From positions 124,001 through 188,000 of the forward strand of contig JALOLR010000003.1 of the NCBI GenBank assembly GCA_025455885.1: a DNA stretch of 64,000 nt. Reading direction: 5' to 3'. This stretch comes from Acidimicrobiales bacterium. GTDB lineage: Bacteria > Actinomycetota > Acidimicrobiia > Acidimicrobiales > Acidimicrobilacustridaceae. The position numbers were made by a program, and so were the translations under genes. The notes beneath the pieces were generated by a model, which worked only from the letters and a program-made list of their open reading frames with translations, was not told the origin of the DNA and did no database searches. Of this stretch, positions 1-9,147 are shown one piece after another (positions within the stretch are counted from its first letter, which is position 1; each line of letters begins with the position of its first letter).

Positions 1-150
1 CGGTCCGTCTTCGAGTGGGGCCCGGCCCCGAAGCCGGGTGCCGGCGGCCGGTCCGACCAGGGCCGTCGCCGGAGTGCCGCCGTCCCGACCACTGGCGCGA
101 CCGACGCGCCACCCACCGATCCCCGAGGAACGAAGGACCCGTCGACATGA
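1..150 (+). CDS. rimP: RimP ribosome maturation factor, C-terminal end (partial)
   Basis: An open frame runs in from the window edge and ends at TGA 148-150. It begins RSVFEWGPAPKPG, which resembles the C-terminal strand of actinobacterial RimP (a V-F-E-W-G-P pattern), followed by a low-complexity tail of about 35 residues. RimP is needed for 30S subunit maturation. The stop overlaps the nusA start as ATGA, which is the usual rimP-nusA arrangement and supports translational coupling. Only 49 residues are visible, so the call rests on this short motif and on synteny. Confidence 0.75.
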   Translation, partial: RSVFEWGPAPKPGAGGRSDQGRRRSAAVPTTGATDAPPTDPRGTKDPST

Positions 151-1415
151 ACAACCCCGACCTGATGGATGCCCTCCAGGCGCTCGCCGCCGACAAGGGC
201 ATCTCCGTCGACACGCTGTTCGGTGCGCTCGCCGACGCGCTCGAGTCCGCCTACAAGCGCATGCCCGATGCCCAGGAGTACGCCTGGGTCACCATCGACC
301 CCGACACCGCCGAGATCCGGGTGATGGCCCAGGAGCTCGATGAGGAGGGCGAGCCGATCGGGCCCGAGCTCGACGTCACCCCGGACGACTTCGGGCGCAT
401 CGCCGCCCAGACCGCCAAGCAGGTGATGGGCCAGCGCATCCGTGAGGCCGAGCGGGAGATGAAGTACGAGGAGTACGCGGGGCGCGAGGGCGACATCGTC
501 ACCGGCATCATCCAACAGACCGACGCCCGCTACACGCTGCTCGACCTGGGTCGGGTGGAGGCGCTCATGCCCCAGGCCGAGCAGGTGCCCTACGAGCGTC
601 CCGAGCCGGGCAGCCGGGTCAAGGCCTACATCGTCGAGGTCCGCAAGACGGCCAAGGGCCCGCAGATCGTCACCAGCCGCACCCATCCGGGGCTCATCAA
701 GCGCCTCTTCGAGCTCGAGGTGCCCGAGATCGCCGACGGCGTCGTCGAGATCAAGGCGTGCGCCCGCGAGCCCGGCGCCCGCACCAAGATCGCCGTGTGG
801 TCGAACGACGCCAACGTCGACCCGGTGGGGGCCTGCGTGGGGGCCCGCGGCGCCCGGGTCCGCATGGTCGTCAACGAGCTGCGGGGCGAGAAGATCGACA
901 TCGTCCCCTTCTCCGACGACTCCCCCGACTTCGTGATGAAGGCGCTGTCGCCCGCCAAGGTCAAGGAGGTCCGGATCCACGAGGACACCGGGACCGCCGA
1001 GGTGATCGTGCCCGACTACCAGCTCTCGCTGGCCATCGGCAAGGAGGGCCAGAACGCCCGCCTCGCCGCCCGGCTCACGGGGTGGCGCGTCGACATCAAG
1101 AGCGAGACCCAGCTCGCCGAGGAGGAGGCCTACGCCAACCAGGACTGGGCCGAGGGCGAGTGGGTCGTCGACCCCGAGACCGGCGAGCAGGTGTGGCAGT
1201 CCGCCGAGGGCGGCGAATCGCTCTCCGCCGAGGCCTACGCCCAGCAGTCCGTCGCCGAGGCCGAGGCCGAGGCTGCGGCGGTGGAGACCGGTGCCGCCGG
1301 GACCGAGCCCGCCGCCGAGGTGTCGGGCGAGTCCGACGCGGCGAGCCCCGACGGCGCAGTCGCGACCGACGCTCCCGCCGAGGAAGCCCCGCCCGAGGCC
1401 GATAGCGTCGTCTGA
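147..1415 (+). CDS. nusA: Transcription termination/antitermination factor NusA
   Basis: 422 aa. NusA binds RNA polymerase and nascent RNA and modulates pausing, termination and antitermination. Residues 1-110 form the polymerase-binding N-terminal domain. An S1 domain starts at GDIVTGIIQQTDARYTLLDLG (about 115-178). KH1 follows (about 201-255, with VGARGARVRMVV) and then KH2 (about 275-320, with LAIGKEGQNARLAARL). The last 100 residues are an acidic Ala/Glu-rich tail, as in other high-GC actinobacteria. ATG 147 was chosen because it overlaps the rimP stop (ATGA); longer in-frame extensions upstream are non-homologous. No ylxR gene lies between nusA and infB. Confidence 0.96.
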   Translation: MNNPDLMDALQALAADKGISVDTLFGALADALESAYKRMPDAQEYAWVTIDPDTAEIRVMAQELDEEGEPIGPELDVTPDDFGRIAAQTAKQVMGQRIREAEREMKYEEYAGREGDIVTGIIQQTDARYTLLDLGRVEALMPQAEQVPYERPEPGSRVKAYIVEVRKTAKGPQIVTSRTHPGLIKRLFELEVPEIADGVVEIKACAREPGARTKIAVWSNDANVDPVGACVGARGARVRMVVNELRGEKIDIVPFSDDSPDFVMKALSPAKVKEVRIHEDTGTAEVIVPDYQLSLAIGKEGQNARLAARLTGWRVDIKSETQLAEEEAYANQDWAEGEWVVDPETGEQVWQSAEGGESLSAEAYAQQSVAEAEAEAAAVETGAAGTEPAAEVSGESDAASPDGAVATDAPAEEAPPEADSVV

Positions 1416-1570
1416 GCGCCTTTCGGGGCGCCACGCGCCCGGCGGCACCGGCGGTCGTTCGTGCTCGCCGGTCGCCGTGCGCGACAATGGATGGCCGCTC
1501 GGCGCCGCTGAGCGCCGTGCACGACGTTCCGGTCGGTTCGTCGTCATTGCTGCAAGGACTGAGGTCGAGG

Positions 1571-1945
1571 TTGCCAGGAAACATCCGCGTCTACGAGCTG
1601 GCCCGTGAGCTCGGGCTCACCAACAAGGAGACGCTCGACCTCTGCGTCGCGCTCGGCATCGGCGTGAAGAGCCACTCCTCCAGCGTCGTCGAGGCCCAGG
1701 CCGACCGTGTCCGTCGCAAGGCCGAGCGCGAGGGCCTGATCCGCGACGAGCAGCCCGAGGAGCCCTCGGCCAAGAAGCCGGCCAAGAAGGCGGCTGCGAA
1801 GAAGGCCGCCGAGCCGCCGCCTGCCGCCGAGGCCGCTGCCCCGGTGGAGGCCGAGACCTCGACGCCGGCCCCCGAGGTCGCGCCGGCCCCCGCCCCGGAG
1901 TCCCCCGCGGAGGTGACCCCGCCGGCGCCTCCCGCCCCCCCGTAG
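1571..1945 (+). CDS. infB: Translation initiation factor IF-2, N-terminal segment, ended by an in-frame TAG
   Basis: 124 aa from TTG 1571, preceded by a purine-rich GAGGTCGAGG. The first 50 residues (PGNIRVYELARELGLTNKET...) are the IF2_N domain found at the start of actinobacterial IF-2. They are followed by a Lys/Ala and Pro/Ala-rich linker. The frame stops at TAG 1943-1945 inside the proline linker, and the rest of IF-2 continues in the same frame from 1949. Either infB is split by a nonsense change or the TAG is a sequencing error. A longer start at ATG 1487 is possible but has no homologous residues. Confidence 0.8.
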   Translation: MPGNIRVYELARELGLTNKETLDLCVALGIGVKSHSSSVVEAQADRVRRKAEREGLIRDEQPEEPSAKKPAKKAAAKKAAEPPPAAEAAAPVEAETSTPAPEVAPAPAPESPAEVTPPAPPAPP

Positions 1946-1948
1946 CGG

Positions 1949-4339
1949 GTGATCGCCTCGGGCGGTGCGGCCCATCCGCCGCCGCGCCGCGAGGAGGTGG
2001 CACCTCCCGCACCAGCGCCGATCGAGCGCCCGGCGGCCGCCGCGCCGTCGGTGCCGCCGATCGACCGACCCACGACGCCGCGCCCTCCGCAGGCTCCGGC
2101 CGCCGGTGGTCCGGGCGCGCCCCCCGGGGCGCCGCCGCGTCCCCCGGTGTCCACCTCGGGCAAGCCCATCCCTCCGCCTCCCGGGCGTCCGCCGACCTCG
2201 GCGACCGGCAAGCCCATCCCGCCGCCGCCGGGGGCCCGTCGTGCCCCCGCCGGTCCGACCGGCCGTCCCGGTGGTCCGGGTCGCCCGCCCTCGGGTGGCG
2301 CCGGTCGACCGATGGGCGGCGGTGGACCGCGTCCCGGTGGGGGCGGCATGGGCCCGCGTCCCGGCGGCGGGCCCGGTGGCGGCCCGGGTGGTGGACCCGG
2401 CGGTCGTCCCGGTGGTCCCGGTGGCGGCCGTCCCGGTGGTCCCGGCCAGCGCCGACCCCCCCGTCGCAAGGGGCGTCGTCGCCGCAACCGCGACGAGCTC
2501 CAGCCCATCGACGCCCCGAGCTACACGCCCCGCGAGGCCCCGGTCCCGATCGGCGAGATCGTCGTCGAGCGGGCGTCGACGCCCCAGGAGCTCGGCCCGA
2601 AGCTGAACCGCACCGCGGCCGACGTGGTGCGCTTCCTCATGCAACAGGGCGAGATGGTCACGGCCACCCAGTCGCTCAACGACGACATGATCGAGCTGTT
2701 CGCGGCAGAGGTCGGCGCCGAGATCCGACTCGTGAACCCGGGTGAGGAGCAGGAGGTCGAGCTCCAGAAGCTCCTGCTCGTCGACGACGACGTCGACGAC
2801 GAGACCTACGAGGCCTGGCCGGTGCGCCCCCCGGTGATCACCGTGATGGGCCACGTCGACCACGGCAAGACCAAGCTGCTCGACCAGATCCGCAACGCCA
2901 ACGTGGTGGCCGGCGAGGCCGGCGGCATCACCCAGCACATCGGTGCCTACCAGGTGGCCAAGGACGGTCACGAGATCACGTTCCTCGACACCCCCGGCCA
3001 CGAGGCGTTCACCGCCATGCGGGCCCGTGGCGCCGAGGCCACCGACATCGTGGTGCTGGTGGTGGCCGCCGACGACGGCGTCATGCCCCAGACCGTCGAG
3101 GCCCTCAACCACGCCAAGGCCGCCGACGTCCCGATCGTGGTGGCCATCAACAAGATCGACCGCGAGAACGCCGACCCCAACCGGGTCATGCAGCAGCTCT
3201 CCGAGCACGAGCTGGTGCCCGAGGCGTGGGGCGGCGACACGGTGATGGTCGAGGTGTCGGCCCTCCAGAACCTCGGCATCGACGACCTCCTCGAGAACCT
3301 GGTCGTCCTCTCCGAGCTCGAGGACCTCCGCGCCACCGACGAGGGTCGGGCCCGCGGGGTGGTGCTCGAGTCCAACCTCGACATCGGTCGGGGTCCGGTC
3401 GCCACCGTGTTGGTGCAGCGCGGCACGCTCCGCGTGGGCGACCCCATGGTCGCCGGTGCGGCATGGGGTCGGGTTCGTGCCCTCATCGACGACAAGGGCA
3501 ACCAGGTGAAGGAGGCCGGACCGTCGGCGCCGGTGCAGGTGCTCGGCCTCTCGGAGGTCGCGGTGTCCGGCGACCGCTTCGTGGTCGCCCCCGACGAGAA
3601 GACGGCCAGCAAGGTCGCGTCCACCCGCGAGCACTGGATCAGGGTCGCCTCGATCGGCCGCGAGGCCCACGCCATGAGCGGTGGCGCCAAGCTCGAGGAC
3701 ATCTTTCAGCAGATCCAGTCGGGCGAGACGGCCACGCTGAACCTCATCGTCAAGGCCGACGTGAACGGGTCGCTCGAGGCGCTCACCGAGAGCCTGAAGA
3801 AGCTCGAGCGCGACGACGTGAAGCTCTCCTTCGTCCATCGCGAGGTGGGCGGCATCACCCAGTCCGACATCCAGCTCGCCGCGGCCTCGAACGCCACGAT
3901 CATCGGCTTCAACGTCCGACCGGACCGCAAGGCCCGGGAGATGGCCGACGAGGAGAACGTCGAGATCCGGACCTACGAGATCATCTACCAGGTGCTCGAG
4001 GACATCGAGAACGCCATGCTGGGCCTGCTCCAGCCGGAGTTCGAGGAGGTGGTGACCGGCGAGGCCGAGGTCCGCGAGATCTTCCGGGTCCCGAGGGTCG
4101 GCGCCATCGCCGGCTGCTACGTCACCAACGGGGTCATCACCAGGGGCTCGAAGGTGCGGTTCCTGCGTGACGGCACCGTCATCTGGAAGGGCGCCATCGC
4201 CTCGCTGCGGCGGTTCAAGGACGACGTGCGCGAGGTGGCCAGCGGATTCGAGTGCGGCATCGGCCTCACCGACTTCCAGGACCTGAAGGGCGGCGACGTC
4301 ATCGAGACCTACGAGGACCGGGAGATCCCCAGGGCCTGA
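1949..4339 (+). CDS. infB: Translation initiation factor IF-2, main part with GTPase core
   Basis: 796 aa if started at GTG 1949, three bases after the TAG that closes the upstream segment. Residues 1-190 are a Pro/Gly-rich linker ending in a basic [12 protein letters not shown] stretch. The G domain has GHVDHGKT (301-308), [12 protein letters not shown] and SAL motifs. Domains II, III and the fMet-tRNA-binding C-terminal domain follow in full. IF-2 places initiator tRNA on the 30S subunit. No Shine-Dalgarno sequence precedes GTG 1949, so expression would need reinitiation or readthrough; E. coli makes shorter IF-2 forms from internal starts. The functional core is intact and ylxP follows. 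Confidence 0.93.
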   Translation: MIASGGAAHPPPRREEVAPPAPAPIERPAAAAPSVPPIDRPTTPRPPQAPAAGGPGAPPGAPPRPPVSTSGKPIPPPPGRPPTSATGKPIPPPPGARRAPAGPTGRPGGPGRPPSGGAGRPMGGGGPRPGGGGMGPRPGGGPGGGPGGGPGGRPGGPGGGRPGGPGQRRPPRRKGRRRRNRDELQPIDAPSYTPREAPVPIGEIVVERASTPQELGPKLNRTAADVVRFLMQQGEMVTATQSLNDDMIELFAAEVGAEIRLVNPGEEQEVELQKLLLVDDDVDDETYEAWPVRPPVITVMGHVDHGKTKLLDQIRNANVVAGEAGGITQHIGAYQVAKDGHEITFLDTPGHEAFTAMRARGAEATDIVVLVVAADDGVMPQTVEALNHAKAADVPIVVAINKIDRENADPNRVMQQLSEHELVPEAWGGDTVMVEVSALQNLGIDDLLENLVVLSELEDLRATDEGRARGVVLESNLDIGRGPVATVLVQRGTLRVGDPMVAGAAWGRVRALIDDKGNQVKEAGPSAPVQVLGLSEVAVSGDRFVVAPDEKTASKVASTREHWIRVASIGREAHAMSGGAKLEDIFQQIQSGETATLNLIVKADVNGSLEALTESLKKLERDDVKLSFVHREVGGITQSDIQLAAASNATIIGFNVRPDRKAREMADEENVEIRTYEIIYQVLEDIENAMLGLLQPEFEEVVTGEAEVREIFRVPRVGAIAGCYVTNGVITRGSKVRFLRDGTVIWKGAIASLRRFKDDVREVASGFECGIGLTDFQDLKGGDVIETYEDREIPRA

Positions 4340-4373
4340 TCCGCCGGCCCGGGGTCAGGGTCCCCGGCGGCGG

Positions 4374-4379
4374 TACCCT
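4374..4379 (+). promoter_or_regulatory. Candidate -10 element (TACCCT) of a leaderless promoter for ylxP
   Basis: TACCCT ends 7 nt before GTG 4387. There is no Shine-Dalgarno sequence between them, so the transcript could begin at or within a base of the start codon. No convincing -35 hexamer is seen. Confidence 0.45.
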
Positions 4380-4386
4380 GAACGTC

Positions 4387-4686
4387 GTGGCACTGCACGT
4401 CCTGGCCTTGGCCGTCGACCTGCGGATCCCCGACGCCGACTCCCTCAAGGCCAAGCGGTCGGTGGTCCGGTCGCTCGTCGAAGGCTCGAGGCGCCGGTTC
4501 GGGGTGAGCGCCGCGGAGACCGGGTTCGCCGACGAGCACCAGCGGGCCGAGCTGGGGTTCTCGGTGGTCAGCGGGAGCCCCGGCCAGTGCGCCGAGGTGC
4601 TCGACGCCGTCGAGCGGTTCGTCTGGTCGTTCCCGGAGATCGAGGTGGTCGGCACCGACCGCCACTGGACGGAGGTGGACCGATGA
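4387..4686 (+). CDS. ylxP: YlxP-like DUF503 protein
   Basis: 99 aa. It matches the small DUF503/YlxP family encoded between infB and rbfA in many Gram-positive bacteria. The LRIPDADSLKAKRSVVRSLV segment near the N-terminus is the family signature (K-x-K-R after S-L). The rest is a ferredoxin-like alpha/beta fold with a VSGS strand. The role is not firmly known; an association with ribosome assembly is presumed from its position. GTG 4387 was chosen because it begins at the conserved strand and has a -10-like TACCCT just upstream. The stop overlaps rbfA as ATGA. Confidence 0.87.
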   Translation: MALHVLALAVDLRIPDADSLKAKRSVVRSLVEGSRRRFGVSAAETGFADEHQRAELGFSVVSGSPGQCAEVLDAVERFVWSFPEIEVVGTDRHWTEVDR

Positions 4687-5102
4687 GCCAACGAAGCAAG
4701 CGCAGCGGAGCCCGCCAGTACCCGCGCACGGCCCGCCTCAACGAGCTGCTCCGCGAGATCCTGGCCGAGGAGCTGGCCGCCCTCGACGACGAGCGCCTCG
4801 ACCTGCTCACCGTCACCGCCGTCGACGTCGACGGCGACCTGCGCACGGCGATCGTGTTCTACGACTCCCTGCAGGGTGAGGAGGGTGACGCCGAGATCCT
4901 CGAGGCGCTCGAGGAGAACCGCTGGCGTCTGAAGGGGGCGATCGCCCGGCAGGCCCGGATCAAGCGCACCCCCGAGCTCACCTTCAGCCCGGACCTCGCC
5001 GTGCGCCAGGGCGCCCGGATCGAGGAGCTGCTGTCGACGGTGACGCCGCCCGTCGATCCCGGCGACGGCATCGACGCCGAGCGCCCCGACCCGCCGGCGT
5101 GA
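4683..5102 (+). CDS. rbfA: 30S ribosome-binding factor RbfA
   Basis: 139 aa. RbfA binds the 30S subunit and helps 16S rRNA 5' processing, especially in the cold. The KH-like fold is visible from ARLNELLREILAEELA through DLLTVTAVDVDGDLRTAIVF. The RQARIKRTPELTF segment is the characteristic C-terminal part of the fold, followed by a short Pro/Asp-rich tail. It overlaps ylxP (ATGA) at its start and truB (GTGA) at its end, so the three genes are translationally coupled. Many actinobacteria have a DHH phosphoesterase gene between rbfA and truB; it is absent here. Confidence 0.94.
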   Translation: MSQRSKRSGARQYPRTARLNELLREILAEELAALDDERLDLLTVTAVDVDGDLRTAIVFYDSLQGEEGDAEILEALEENRWRLKGAIARQARIKRTPELTFSPDLAVRQGARIEELLSTVTPPVDPGDGIDAERPDPPA

Positions 5103-6034
5103 GCCGCCGGGGTGGCGCCGACGGGCCCGACGGTCTGGCCGTCGTCGACAAGCCGGCGGGGTGGACCTCCCACGACGTGGTGGCCAAGAGCCGGGGGCTG
5201 TTGGGCACCCGCAAGGTGGGTCACTCCGGGACCCTCGATCCCGGCGCCACCGGCCTGCTGCTGCTCGGCGTCGGTCGGGTCACCCGGCTGCTGCGCTTCC
5301 TCACCGCGCTCGACAAGACCTACACCTGCGAGATCGTGCTCGGGGTGGCGACGAGCACGCTCGACGACTCGGGGGAGGTGATGGCCACCTACGAGATGGG
5401 CGACGTGAGCCCCGACGCCGTGGTGGCGGCGGCTGGGGGCCTCACCGGCGCCATCCTCCAGGTGCCGCCCATGGTCTCGGCGGTCAAGGTCGACGGGCGC
5501 CGGCTCCACGAGCTCGCCCGCGAGGGGCTCGAGGTCGAGCGCGTGGCCCGGCCGGTCACCGTCCACCGCTTCGAGGTCATCCCCGTGGCCGGGGAGCCGT
5601 TGCGCTACCGGGCCGAGGTCCGGTGCTCGTCGGGAACCTACGTGCGCACCCTGGCCGCCGACCTCGGCGCCGCGCTGGGCGGGGGCGCCCACCTGCGCGA
5701 CCTGCGCCGCACGGCCATCGGCTCGTTCTCGCTCGCCGACGCCTGCCCTCTCGAGGCGGTGTCGCCGGAGGGCCTGCTCACCCCGGCCGACGCGCTGCGC
5801 GACTACCCGGCGGTGGTCGTCGACGACGTCGAGGCGGTGGACGTCGGGCACGGCAAGGTCCTGTCCGCCACCGACCGCTTCGCCGGTGAGGGCCCGTGGC
5901 GGGTGCTCGACGGGGACGGCCGGCTCCTCGCCGTCTACGGGCCCCACCGGGAGGGGACCGTGAAACCCGAGGTGGTCGTGGTGCCGGTGGAGGGCCCCGG
6001 TCCGACCACCGGTGAGCGGGCCGTGCAGGGGTAG
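5099..6034 (+). CDS. truB: tRNA pseudouridine(55) synthase TruB
   Basis: 311 aa. TruB converts U55 of tRNA to pseudouridine in the T-psi-C loop. The catalytic motif is GHSGTLDPGATG, with nucleophile Asp47. LAVVDKPAGWTSHDVV near the N-terminus and the later GTYVRTLAADLG motif are family hallmarks. The C-terminal 80 residues form the variable PUA-like or TruB_C_2 region. GTG 5099 overlaps the rbfA TGA as GTGA. ribF follows 12 nt after the stop. Confidence 0.96.
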   Translation: MSRRGGADGPDGLAVVDKPAGWTSHDVVAKSRGLLGTRKVGHSGTLDPGATGLLLLGVGRVTRLLRFLTALDKTYTCEIVLGVATSTLDDSGEVMATYEMGDVSPDAVVAAAGGLTGAILQVPPMVSAVKVDGRRLHELAREGLEVERVARPVTVHRFEVIPVAGEPLRYRAEVRCSSGTYVRTLAADLGAALGGGAHLRDLRRTAIGSFSLADACPLEAVSPEGLLTPADALRDYPAVVVDDVEAVDVGHGKVLSATDRFAGEGPWRVLDGDGRLLAVYGPHREGTVKPEVVVVPVEGPGPTTGERAVQG

Positions 6035-6037
6035 CGT
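6032..6037 (+). promoter_or_regulatory. Candidate -10 element (TAGCGT) upstream of ribF
   Basis: TAGCGT overlaps the truB stop region and ends 9 nt before the ribF ATG. No Shine-Dalgarno sequence intervenes. It may give ribF an internal leaderless promoter within the operon. Confidence 0.35.
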
Positions 6038-6046
6038 TCGCCTGCC

Positions 6047-7000
6047 ATGGAGGTCCTCCACGACGTCAGCTCGTGCCCCCGCCCCCCGCAGGGCACCGCG
6101 GTCACGATCGGTGCCTACGACGGGGTGCACCGCGGCCACCGGGCCGTGATCGCCACTGTGCGCGAGCTGGCCCACGACCGGGGTCTGGCCACCGCGGTGG
6201 TCACCTTCGACCGCCATCCTGCGAGCGTGGTGCGTCCGGAGTCGGCGCCGCTGCTGCTCACCGACCTCGACCAGAAGTTGGAGCTGCTGGCCGAGTGCGG
6301 GGTGGACTACACGCTGGTCGTGCACTTCGACGAGGCCCGCTCCAAGGAGCCGGCGGCGGAGTTCGTGACCGACGTGCTGGTGGGCTGCCTCAACGCCTCG
6401 GCGGTGGCGGTGGGGGAGGACTTCCACTTCGGCCACCGGCGGTCGGGCAACGTCGAACTGCTGCGCTCGATGGGCGCCGAGCTCGGCTTCGAGGTCGTCG
6501 GCCACGACCTGGTGGGCGTCGACGGACAGGCCGCCGAGGACCCGGTGTCGTCGACCCGGGTGCGGGCCGCTCTGCGCGCCGGTGACCTCGACGCCGCCAC
6601 GACGATGCTCGGGCGCCACCACGAGGTGCGGGGGGTCGTGGCCCACGGCGACGGCCGGGCCCGGGAGCTGGGCTACCGGACCGCGAACGTCGCCGTCCCC
6701 GAGTCGATCTGCCTGCCCGCCGACGGCATCTACGCCGCCTGGTACGTGCTCCCCGACGGCACCCGCTGGCCGACCGCCGTCTCGCTGGGCCGCCGGCCCA
6801 CCTTCTACGAGTTCGCCGACACCTCGCTGCTCGAGGCCCACCTCGTCGACTTCGACGGCGACCTCTACGGCCAGCCCGCGCGGGTGCAGTTCGTCGAGTA
6901 CCTGCGTCCCGAGCTGAAGTTCGACTCCGTCGACGCGCTGGTCACCCAGATGGGTCTCGACGTCGACCAGGCCCGCGACCTGCTCGCTGCGCTCGCCTGA
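6047..7000 (+). CDS. ribF: Bifunctional riboflavin kinase / FAD synthetase RibF
   Basis: 317 aa, the usual length. The enzyme phosphorylates riboflavin to FMN and adenylates FMN to FAD. The N-terminal nucleotidyltransferase domain shows GAYDGVHRGHRAV (about 22-34) and the downstream VEDFHFGHRRSGN-like loop (here VGEDFHFGHRRSG). The C-terminal kinase domain starts near residue 185 and has GDGRARELGYRTANV (G-x-x-x-x-x-G-x-x-T-A-N) and GRRPTF. It ends the infB-truB operon and is convergent, with a 9-nt gap, to the sulfotransferase gene. No FMN riboswitch was seen upstream. Confidence 0.95.
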   Translation: MEVLHDVSSCPRPPQGTAVTIGAYDGVHRGHRAVIATVRELAHDRGLATAVVTFDRHPASVVRPESAPLLLTDLDQKLELLAECGVDYTLVVHFDEARSKEPAAEFVTDVLVGCLNASAVAVGEDFHFGHRRSGNVELLRSMGAELGFEVVGHDLVGVDGQAAEDPVSSTRVRAALRAGDLDAATTMLGRHHEVRGVVAHGDGRARELGYRTANVAVPESICLPADGIYAAWYVLPDGTRWPTAVSLGRRPTFYEFADTSLLEAHLVDFDGDLYGQPARVQFVEYLRPELKFDSVDALVTQMGLDVDQARDLLAALA

Positions 7001-7009
7001 CCGGCGCAG

Positions 7010-8287
7010 TCACCAGGGCTCGTCGGGGATGGAGAAGCGCTCGCTGTAGGCGCGCATGTCGGCGCGGCGGCGGGCCACGTCGAGGCCGAGCTGGGTGGGG
7101 TCGTAGATGACCTTGCCGTGGCGGTCACGTTGGTGGGTGGCGCCGTACTCGGCGAGGGCGGCCTCGGCGGCGGCGTCCATGGGCTGGTCGGCCAGTTCGT
7201 AGATGCGGCGCACGGTGCCGAGGTCGTCGGCCATGAACTGGTCGAAGCGGACGTCCATCGACTGGGCGTCGGGGAGCAGACCCCGGTCGTTCATCGCCGC
7301 GTTGAGCATCGTCTCCAGGCGGTCGGCCCAGTAGTTGGCGATCCTGGACGGGTCGATCGGGTCGAGCGACATGCGGGCCGAGTAGGCGATCATCGTGCCC
7401 ATCGACACCATCACCGACACGGGGTCGCGGTGGGTGACGAGCACGGTGGCGTCGGGGAACGTGTCGATGACAGGGCCGAACTGCTCGAGGTGCTGGGGCG
7501 ACTTCAGGATCCACCGGTCGCCGCCGCGCAGGAACTGGCAGGCCTTCAGCACGGTCTTCATGAACTCGTAGTGAGGCCGCTGGTCGTGGGCGAGGTAGTA
7601 CTCCCGCCACGTCGGCATGGGCGCCATCGTCTCGAACAACATCGTGGAGAAGTCGATGGCGAGGATCTGGATCTCCTCGTGCACGTGCCACGTGGTCATC
7701 TCGTGCATGCGCTTGAACTCGGGCATCACCGCTTCGAGCATCACCAGGCCGCCCTCGGTGCGAGCCAAGCGGGGATCGTCGGGCGTGTTCGCCAGCGCAG
7801 CCTCGGCGGGGAACGGCACCGGTTGCATGCTCTCCCAGTAGGGGAGCGAGCGCAGCGCCGGGTCGGCCGAGATGAGGTTGTGGAGGTGGGTGGTCCCGGT
7901 GCGGGGGAGTCCGGCGATGATCATCGGGCGGGCGATCTCGATGTCGTGGATCTCGGGGTGGCGGGCCAGCAGGTCGGCCAGCAGCAGCCGGTTGGTGAGC
8001 AGTTGGCCCATCTGGGCGGCGGCCGACAGGCGACCCATGGGGGAGAGGCCGGCCTCGGTGTCGAGGGCCCCGAGGAGCACCTCGAGGCGTTCCACGAAGT
8101 CCATCGGGCCGTAGTCGTCGAGTCCGACCTGCTCGGCGGTCTGGGTCATGAGCGCGTCGGCGTTGAGCTCGACGGCCTCACCCATCGCCGCGGCGCCGGC
8201 CATCATCTCGGTGATCTCGGCCGAGAACCGCGGGGCCGCCAGGTCGTCGAGGCGCACCGGTTCGGGCCGTCCGGTGGTCTGGGTCAT
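7010..8287 (-). CDS. PAPS-dependent sulfotransferase family protein
   Basis: 425 aa. The 5'-phosphosulfate-binding loop PRTGTTHLHNL is at residues 128-138. The second PAPS motif is the KSPQHLEQF region followed by VTHRDPVSVMVSM, where the conserved Arg and Ser contact the 3'-phosphate. The family (Sulfotransfer_3 type) transfers sulfate from PAPS to an acceptor that cannot be predicted. The start at 8287 was chosen because an AGGGGGAA Shine-Dalgarno sequence lies just upstream; a longer open frame toward 8671 is non-homologous. The gene lies alone, opposite in strand, between ribF and rpsO. Confidence 0.88.
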   Translation of the reverse strand: MTQTTGRPEPVRLDDLAAPRFSAEITEMMAGAAAMGEAVELNADALMTQTAEQVGLDDYGPMDFVERLEVLLGALDTEAGLSPMGRLSAAAQMGQLLTNRLLLADLLARHPEIHDIEIARPMIIAGLPRTGTTHLHNLISADPALRSLPYWESMQPVPFPAEAALANTPDDPRLARTEGGLVMLEAVMPEFKRMHEMTTWHVHEEIQILAIDFSTMLFETMAPMPTWREYYLAHDQRPHYEFMKTVLKACQFLRGGDRWILKSPQHLEQFGPVIDTFPDATVLVTHRDPVSVMVSMGTMIAYSARMSLDPIDPSRIANYWADRLETMLNAAMNDRGLLPDAQSMDVRFDQFMADDLGTVRRIYELADQPMDAAAEAALAEYGATHQRDRHGKVIYDPTQLGLDVARRRADMRAYSERFSIPDEPW

Positions 8288-8685
8288 CGTCCGTTCCCCC
8301 TGTCGTCGGCCGGGCCCCCGCCCGGCGGATGCTGAGACTACGGCGCCCCGTGTGCCCGCTCCGCTTCGCCTCGATCCATGGGGTCCGACGCGCTCGTCGA
8401 CGCCGCCGTCGAGGGGCCCGGCGCGATCCCGGAGGCGTCCGGACCCGTCGAGGTGCGGACGCAGTGCCCTCCACCGGGCATGGCGACGGCGCGTGTGCGA
8501 CCGGCCATTGGGGATTCCCGGGCCGTGGCTGGTACGGTTGACGGGTCGGTCGACCACCCGGTCGTCCGCATCCGCCCCGGGCCACGCCAGACGCGTCGCG
8601 CACCGGAGGGCTCCCAGGAGTCCTCCCGCAACGCGCACAGCGAGCCACGGAGCCGGGTCAGACACCCACACGTAGAGGAAAAGAC
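8288..8685. other. Intergenic region between divergent sulfotransferase and rpsO genes (398 bp)
   Basis: No gene is supported here. The region carries the sulfotransferase ribosome-binding site near 8290-8300 and a candidate rpsO promoter near 8508-8538. About 150 bp of rpsO leader follow and could hold an S15 autoregulatory structure, but no defined fold was recognised. Confidence 0.5.
8508..8538 (+). promoter_or_regulatory. Candidate rpsO promoter
   Basis: TTGGGG at 8508-8513 and TGGTACGGT, with TACGGT at 8533-8538, are separated by 19 bp. TACGGT preceded by TGG resembles an extended -10 element. It would give a 5' leader of about 140 nt for rpsO. The spacing is long, so confidence is modest. 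Confidence 0.4.
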
Positions 8686-8964
8686 TTGTCCAAGGATCCC
8701 GCCAACCTTCCTCCGAAGGCCGGCACCATCGCCGAGCATCGCACCCACGAGACCGACACCGGTTCTCCCGAGGTGCAGATCGCGCTCCTCACGGACCGCA
8801 TCGACCACCTCACCGAGCATCTCAAGATGCACAAGAAGGACCATCACAGCCGTCGAGGCCTGCTGATGCTGGTGGGACGGCGCCGCCGTCTCCTCGACTA
8901 CGTCAAGAAGAACGACGTCGAGCGGTACCGCTCGATCATCGCCAAGCTCGGCTTGCGCCGCTAG
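8686..8964 (+). CDS. rpsO: 30S ribosomal protein S15
   Basis: 92 aa from TTG 8686, preceded by a GAGGA Shine-Dalgarno sequence. S15 binds the 16S rRNA central domain. The hallmarks are [37 protein letters not shown] and the terminal [13 protein letters not shown]. The normal family length is 89-90, so the start codon is well placed. rpsO-pnp is the classic bacterial pair. A strong hairpin between the two genes suggests partial termination or processing. Confidence 0.97.
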   Translation: MSKDPANLPPKAGTIAEHRTHETDTGSPEVQIALLTDRIDHLTEHLKMHKKDHHSRRGLLMLVGRRRRLLDYVKKNDVERYRSIIAKLGLRR

Positions 8965-8977
8965 CTGCACCATCCCC

Positions 8978-9004
8978 GGAGGGCGACCCCAGCGGTCGCC
9001 CTCC
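8978..9004 (+). terminator. Perfect 11-bp stem-loop after rpsO
   Basis: GGAGGGCGACC (8978-8988) and GGTCGCCCTCC (8994-9004) form a perfect 11-bp stem with a CCAGC loop, 14 nt after the rpsO stop. There is no U-tract, as is common in high-GC actinobacteria. It may be an intrinsic terminator or attenuator, or an mRNA processing site before pnp. Confidence 0.65.
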
Positions 9005-9147
9005 GCCGTTCCCGCCCCGGTGCCTGGCATCGTGGAGGGGACACCCCCGGCGGTCGGACGACCTCAGTTGCCGGTGGTGAGCGGCGGGTCACCCACCCGC
9101 TCCGCCGCCCACCACTGGGAACTGGTGTTGCCACCGCCTCCGAACCC

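Noticed and set aside
1544-3838. Very long antisense ORFs (for example 1544-3838, 19829-22033 and 26474-29509 on the minus strand)
   Set aside because: They lie opposite well-identified genes (infB, dapA region, ftsK) and are low-complexity products of high-GC codon bias.
5961-6046. FMN riboswitch before ribF
   Set aside because: Only a few bases separate truB and ribF and no RFN-element motif is visible.
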